Assembly: GCA_021209875.1 (NCBI GenBank)
Contig: JAGYVD010000002.1
Location: 992,001-1,056,000 of the forward strand
Source of the DNA: Rosellinia necatrix
Taxonomy: Eukaryota > Ascomycota > Sordariomycetes > Xylariales > Xylariaceae
Direction of reading: 5' to 3'
Length of the DNA stretch: 64,000 bases
Below the pieces are notes generated by a model. It saw nothing but the letters and a program-made list of their open reading frames with translations. It searched no databases and had not been told where the DNA came from. The number at the start of each line of letters is the position of its first letter. Position 1 is the first letter of the stretch. Made by a program: the position numbers and the translations under genes. Shown here piece after piece: positions 59,398-64,000 of this stretch.

Positions 59398-59622
59398 TGA
59401 TACAGACAGGTAGGAGGTGTCCAGAGGACCCACCCTAGGATAGGCTAGGCCGGCTAGGCTAGGCCCGCAGGGCCTAGCCGACCCGCAATAGATTAGATAA
59501 GGGTAGCCCACTGGCTATTTCTAGCCAGCCTTCGGCTGGCTGGCATGGCCAGTCCTTCCTTCTACCTGTAATTCGCTATTTTCACTAGATACACTATACA
59601 GGACCCCAATATATCCTTGTTA
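59398..59622 (+). repeat. Right LTR of the young element
   Basis: 225 bp, the less decayed of the two copies. It ends TTGTTA and is followed by GTTTT, the target duplication. Confidence 0.9.
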
Positions 59623-59627
59623 GTTTT

Positions 59628-60429
59628 ATTTATAACATAAAATAATAATTTTTTTAAGTTTAATTTAGTTTATATAAATATAATATATTATAATTATTAA
59701 AAGCTTAGCTATTATTTATTAAGTTATAAATTTTTTATTAAATATAACTAGTGCTATTAGTTAAGTTATAAAAGCTAAAAATATATTAAGTTTTACAACT
59801 TTATAAAAAACTTAGCTAATTATACCTTTTTTAGGCCTAAAAACGTTTTATTTAACTAATTTTTTAAATAAAATAGCTTAGCTTTACTTTTTTGTTTTAA
59901 AGTTTAAATAAAGCTTTAAATAAATAAAAATTAAGTTATATTAAATAAATTTATAAATAGTAACGTTAATTAAAATTTTTTTAAACTAGCTGTACTATTT
60001 AAAATAGCTATAAAAAACTTAGGACCTAGTTAGAAATTAATAAAAGCTTTTAAGCTAAGCTATATAAAAAAAAGACTTTTTGTTTTTATAAAAATTAAAA
60101 ATTAGTTAAAACAAACTAAAAAAATATATATTAATTTTAAAATATTAGCTAACTAACTATATAATATTATTTTAGAAATTTTTAAAAGTATTAAGCTAAC
60201 TTTAATTTAAACTAAATTAAAAATATTTAAATATATTGTTTATAAAAAAAGATTTTATTTTTGTAATTATTTTAAAGCAGTATTGCTAGGTTGTAAAAAA
60301 TCAAGCTTAATTATTACTTTTATTTTTAATAATATTAAAATATTAATTTATTATATAGCTTAGTTGTAAGAACTTACTATAAAAAATTAATTATTTTTTA
60401 AATTAGCTGATTTTAAAAACTTAAAAAAC
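59628..60429. other. AT-rich filler
   Basis: Heavily decayed sequence, no domain legible on either strand. Confidence 0.6.
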
Positions 60430-60439
60430 TTAGACTTAT

Positions 60440-60640
60440 AAGAAGATTGGTATGAGGGTAGAAAAATACCTTTATTAATTCCTCTGCTAAATAGAAAATT
60501 CTAATAAGTCTAGAATTAACTTCTGCAGAAGTGGCTATAGGCCACCTGTTGCCAGCCGTAGCTTATACAACCTATTTAATCTAATTTAATAATATATAAG
60601 CCGTTAGCTCGATTAATACGGGCTTTTTTGGAAACTCTAT
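60440..60640 (-). repeat. Possible 3' LTR of the second gypsy element
   Basis: A patch with more G and C than its surroundings (GGCCACCTGTTGCCAGCCGTAGC, GCCGTTAGCTCGATTAATACGGGC parts) sits where the 3' LTR of a minus-strand element should be. The partner LTR is outside the window, so its borders cannot be fixed. Confidence 0.35.
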
Positions 60641-61437
60641 TAAAATACCGGCAGACAAAAAAAAAGCTATTATTTTTAGTAATACGTTAGATCGTTTTAT
60701 AGGGCCGTTTTTTACGTTTAATTTCTCCTTTTATTTTAAAGCAAAAGCTATTTTTTTTTTAATAGTTATTTATTATTTTTTTTAAATAATATAATTAGTT
60801 TTAATATATTATTAGTTATATTTATATTTTTAGCTTTACTACTTAATTAAATAATCAAATTTATTCTTTTTTTTATTAACGCGGTATTTAAAAATTTATT
60901 TAACTTTATATACTTCTTTATTATTACTATCTAAATGTTTATATTAATCAGCTTTTATTAGCCCAAGCGCCGGTCTAGTTTGTTTAAAAAAGTTATTTTA
61001 GCTACGTATATATTTTAAATAAGCTATTAATATTATTAAATAAATTTTATAATGCTTTAGGAAATTTAATTTGTAAGCTAAATCTTTAACTTTTTTTTTT
61101 ACTGTTTAAAGTTTTACGTATTATTATAAATATTTTTTTAAAAGCTTGTTTAATAAATAATATCTGTTATATAAACGTAATAATATTTTTTTACTAGAAG
61201 CAAATTATAATATATAATATTTGCTATTATAATATTTTTTAGTTTATGCTGCAGCAAAATCTATCGCTAGCTTAGCGTTTTATTAGAAATAATCTTTTAA
61301 AGTTTTTATTTGCTTTATATTTAATTAATTAAATTAATCGGCAATAAAGTTTAAAAATTTAAATAATTTAAATTTAAATAGCTATTTATACGAAATAAAT
61401 TATATTGCTTATAACTACGCAGTATTAAAGTTTTACT

Positions 61438-61985
61438 GTAGTACTAAATATAAATTAACTTAGTTAAACTTAAAGTTTTTAAAATTATAATAGTATATCG
61501 TTAATTTAACTGTTTAGTTTTTTTTTTCCGATAATCTGTTATTTTATAAATAATAAGCTATAATTATTAATAATTTTATACTTAAAGCTTTTTATATTTT
61601 TTTTTAAAAGTTAAACGTAAACTTTTAGTTTTAGTTAAAAATAATACTTTTAAAAATTCTTTAATCGCTTATTAGCAGTTATTTTATAAATATATTAGCT
61701 TAGTCTTTAGTTGTATACTTTTTATTTTTAAAAATAAGCAGGCTTTGCTTAAATATATAATATAACACGGTTATTATATAATTATACATACTATAGTACT
61801 TTTTGCCTGCTAACTGCTATAAAATACTTTTAGTATTTATTAAAAGTAGCTTTAATATAAAATTAATTGCTATTATTTATATAAATAATATGTTTTTTAA
61901 GCGTATTAATTTAAAACTTTCTATTAGTTTAAATCTATTTATACGATTAAAATTGCAGCTTAAGCAGCATTTAACGTATTTTTTA
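61438..61985 (-). pseudogene. Decayed integrase (zinc finger and DDE core)
   Basis: On the minus strand the frame reads CLSC near 61966-61955 and later a core with TKD, ANIF, ISD and FTFNF spacing typical of gypsy integrase. TGG codons are now TAG, and the catalytic Asp before the core glycine reads Asn. No function is possible. Confidence 0.75.
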
Positions 61986-63059
61986 ATTAACTAAAACTTG
62001 CAGTAAATAAAAAACCTTTTAAGATTTTTTATTATTTTTTCTAGGCCTGCGTAATATTTATTATTATATATAGCTTTAAATATTTGTTTAACTATATTAT
62101 ATAAAACGTATAATCGTTTTATTTTTTAATGTTAGTTATAAATTAAGCTATTTATAACAAAAAAAAAGTGCCCAGGTTTAAAAAATATTATAACGCTTTT
62201 GTTATCCCGGCGAAATTCTAGAATATTTAGCTCGTCTAGTATTTTATTATATTATACGTTAGTTTAATAACTTTTTCTAAATTCCGTTTTTTATTTGTTG
62301 CTTATTATTACTTTTGCCGTATATTTTACTACGTTTTATACTAAGTCTAGTATTACCAGTTTTTTTAATTTTTATAATTTGCCTGTTTTATTTATAACGT
62401 TTTATATTAATTTAAGTTTATTTAATACGTCTAATATATAGTTTAATCTTTTTAGCAAATAATATATTTAAAATTTATACTAAAAAAATATATTAAAAAT
62501 TAATTAATTAAATGTTTATATAATCTATAGCAGTTATATTTAATAATATTTAATCGATTATATTTTTAGTTGCTAAATAGTTTATAAATATAATCACGTT
62601 ATTTTTATTAGATTAAACTATTATCTATAGTTTTTTAGCAGCTTAAATAAAACAAGCTATTTTTAATTTAAATAATCTATATTTAGTTTCGGCCTATAAT
62701 AAACTATAATTTAAATATATAATTAGTTCTATTTATATTAATAAAATTAAGCTTCTAAGCTTTTAGTTATATTTTTTGCTTATATAAAATAATATAACTT
62801 TAAAACTACGTTCTTTAGCTTTATTTATTTGCAAAAAAAACAGTTTTTTTAGATTATAATATCGTAATATTATTTTACGGCAAATAATGTTTTAAATAGC
62901 TTTAAATAAAGCTATTTTTATTTTTATTAGTTTATAATATATGTTGCAAACATAATAAGTACGTTTTTTTTTATTTAAAATTTTTTTTTTTTTATATCCT
63001 TTAGTTAATAAGTTAGTTTTCCGATTTTGCAGCAGTTCTGCTAACTAAGCGTAATATAA

Positions 63060-63345
63060 AATCAGATTATAAAAAAATCTGCTTGCTTTAAAATACTTTT
63101 TAAAAGCTTGCAACGTTCCTAGGAAAGCTAATTATTAAAATGCTTACATTTATTTAATAATAGTTAATAGTTTTAAAACGTTTACGCGAAATTTTAAAAG
63201 CTTTATAAATAAATAGCTGATAAAAAATTTTATAGAAAACATTACGATATTTTTTTTACGAAATAATATAAAAATTATTTTAAAATGTTTAAAATAATTT
63301 TTATAACTATTAAAATATATAATAACGTCGTTAATAAAACATCGA
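63060..63345 (-). pseudogene. Decayed reverse transcriptase (active site to thumb)
   Basis: On the minus strand, CFINDVIIY (63344-63318) is the YxDD-type box in its FxDD form with the first Asp changed to Asn. It is followed in frame by YFKHFK, FRKKNIV, LKFRV, GTLQAF and LILYYA, in the order found in fungal gypsy polyproteins. In-frame TAA/TAG codons replace Trp or Gln. Confidence 0.78.
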
Positions 63346-64000
63346 TAATAATATATATACTTACGCAGCAGTTAGTCTATATATTTTTATATATATATTA
63401 AAAAATTACTATATTTTATTAATGCTACGTTAAATTGTTCTAAGCCGCAGGAACTAATTATTATAAACATATTTTTAAATTTAAAATGTATTAAAAATTA
63501 ATAAAAAAATCTTATCGTATTAATAATTATAATATACTTTTTATTTAGTAAACTTTTAATTATTTCGCTTTATAAAAATAATAAATAACTGTCTAGAACT
63601 ACTACTTTATTAAATTGTTAAAAATTAACCACTACTTAGCTTTTATTAACTCTATATATTTTTTGCTATATAATAAAAACAAAATAAGCAAAAAGTATTA
63701 GTTTATTTATTTATTATAATCGACCTATTTTATATAGCTTGTTATAAATATTGTTTAATACTTTTATATTATATTTACTAAAAAAGTACTGTTTTAAATT
63801 TAATTTAATTTTCTGTTAATTATTAATAAAAAATATTTTAAGTTGTTTTTTCTAAAAAATATTTACTTTTTTGCGATCTACCTAAATATCGTAAAATATA
63901 ACTATTTTAATAAATCGGAAGGCTTTAAACGTTTTTTCGGCGTATATATAAACATTTTTTTTAATAACAGTTTTAAAAAAGTCGCCTAGTTTTTTAATAC

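Larger units (their letters stand above)
57751..59622 (+). mobile_element. Young non-autonomous LTR retroelement carrying a minisatellite
   Basis: This 1872-bp element has two direct repeats of identical length (225 bp), 57751-57975 and 59398-59622, flanked by a perfect 5-bp duplication GTTTT (57746-57750 and 59623-59627). Each repeat begins TGATACAG and ends TTGTTA. Two bases after the first repeat comes TGGTGCGGTGATCTGCGA, a plausible tRNA primer-binding site because it opens with TGG, the complement of the tRNA CCA end. The 1422-bp interior has no protein domain. It holds four copies of a GCATGTTTTTTAACCGTCAG-like motif near 58045-58290, a degenerate duplication of about 115 bp around 58590-58790, and the 18-bp array. 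It is GC-normal inside RIP-decayed DNA, so it inserted late. The orientation is inferred from the candidate primer-binding site. Confidence 0.82.
49800..64000. other. AT-rich, RIP-decayed block (transposon graveyard), continuing past the window
   Basis: At about 49,800 base composition changes within tens of bases to long stretches of A, T, TA and TTTA words, with G and C mostly confined to AGC/GCT and TTAACG contexts. No protein gene is open. Decayed retroelement proteins can still be read with stops where Trp, Gln and Arg codons are expected, and with Asn in place of Asp, Tyr in place of His and Cys, and Lys in place of Glu. This pattern of C-to-T and G-to-A change is what RIP leaves in ascomycetes. 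Only the 1.87 kb element at 57751-59622 stands out as GC-normal. Confidence 0.93.
60430..64000 (-). mobile_element. Second RIP-decayed gypsy-type retrotransposon, minus strand, cut by the window end
   Basis: Read on the minus strand from right to left, a reverse transcriptase remnant comes first (63345 down to about 63060). It has an IND box at 63335-63327 (one aspartate changed to Asn, one kept) and a thumb region with FRKK, IKLL.FRV and GTLQAF. An integrase follows at about 61985-61440: CLSC zinc-finger half, a DDE-core segment with IIFN, FTFNF and a RLSEKKN stretch, with stops where Trp codons are expected. RT before integrase indicates a gypsy-type element. The RT type differs from the chromovirus at 50.6-57.4 kb. 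A less AT-rich patch at 60440-60640 could be its 3' LTR. The 5' part lies beyond base 64000. Confidence 0.8.

Noticed and set aside
61803..61994. 63-codon plus-strand frame in the AT-rich block
   Set aside because: It is the reverse complement of the decayed integrase of the minus-strand retrotransposon.

Overview
The window looks like a filamentous ascomycete chromosome segment (Pezizomycotina, probably a Sordariomycete; the order cannot be fixed from the sequence alone). The reasons are split genes with 53-393 nt introns that have fungal splice and branch signals, a fused THI6 thiamine enzyme, a mitochondrial 5-aminolevulinate synthase with N-terminal CP motifs, fungal GH3 and GH30 secreted glycosidases, and a large AT-rich block whose transposon remnants are decayed by transitions, as expected from repeat-induced point mutation (RIP).

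Layout. Bases 1-229 hold the likely 3' end of an unidentified gene. From 2.1 to 9.2 kb, three plus-strand genes follow: a conserved ascomycete protein of unknown function, THI6, and an isochorismatase-fold hydrolase with a serine-rich insertion. From 9.7 to 23.7 kb, five genes lie on the minus strand: a secreted GH30 enzyme, 5-aminolevulinate synthase, a SYGSS-repeat disordered protein, a lysophosphatidate acyltransferase and a GPI-type cell-wall protein. The cohesin regulator PDS5 (26.6-31.2 kb, plus) is followed by the mRNA capping guanylyltransferase CEG1 and a secreted GH3 beta-glucosidase (both minus). At 41.7-43.9 kb a minus-strand gene encodes an orphan coiled-coil protein with a histidine-patterned heptad array. 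From 44 to 49.8 kb the sequence is gene-poor, with minisatellites, a possible gene fragment and a possible LTR remnant.

From about 49.8 kb to the end the sequence changes sharply to an AT-rich, gene-free block. In it I can delimit (i) a 6.86 kb RIP-decayed Ty3/gypsy chromovirus with both LTRs, a polypurine tract, a 5-bp target duplication and remnants of CCHC, reverse transcriptase and chromodomain; (ii) a 1.87 kb non-autonomous LTR element, barely decayed, with 225-bp LTRs, a GTTTT target duplication, a candidate primer-binding site and a GC-rich 18-bp minisatellite inside; (iii) a second, different gypsy-type element on the minus strand, with integrase and reverse transcriptase remnants, running off the right edge.

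Most genes are unlinked housekeeping functions (thiamine, haem, phospholipid, cohesion, mRNA capping) mixed with secreted polysaccharide-degrading and wall proteins. There is no biosynthetic cluster and no operon-like coupling. The most unusual parts are the SYGSS-repeat protein, the histidine-at-d coiled coil, the serine tract inside a hydrolase core, and the young array-bearing LTR element inside the RIP-decayed block. Exon coordinates were derived by hand from splice signals, reading frame and family alignment from memory; no database search was run.
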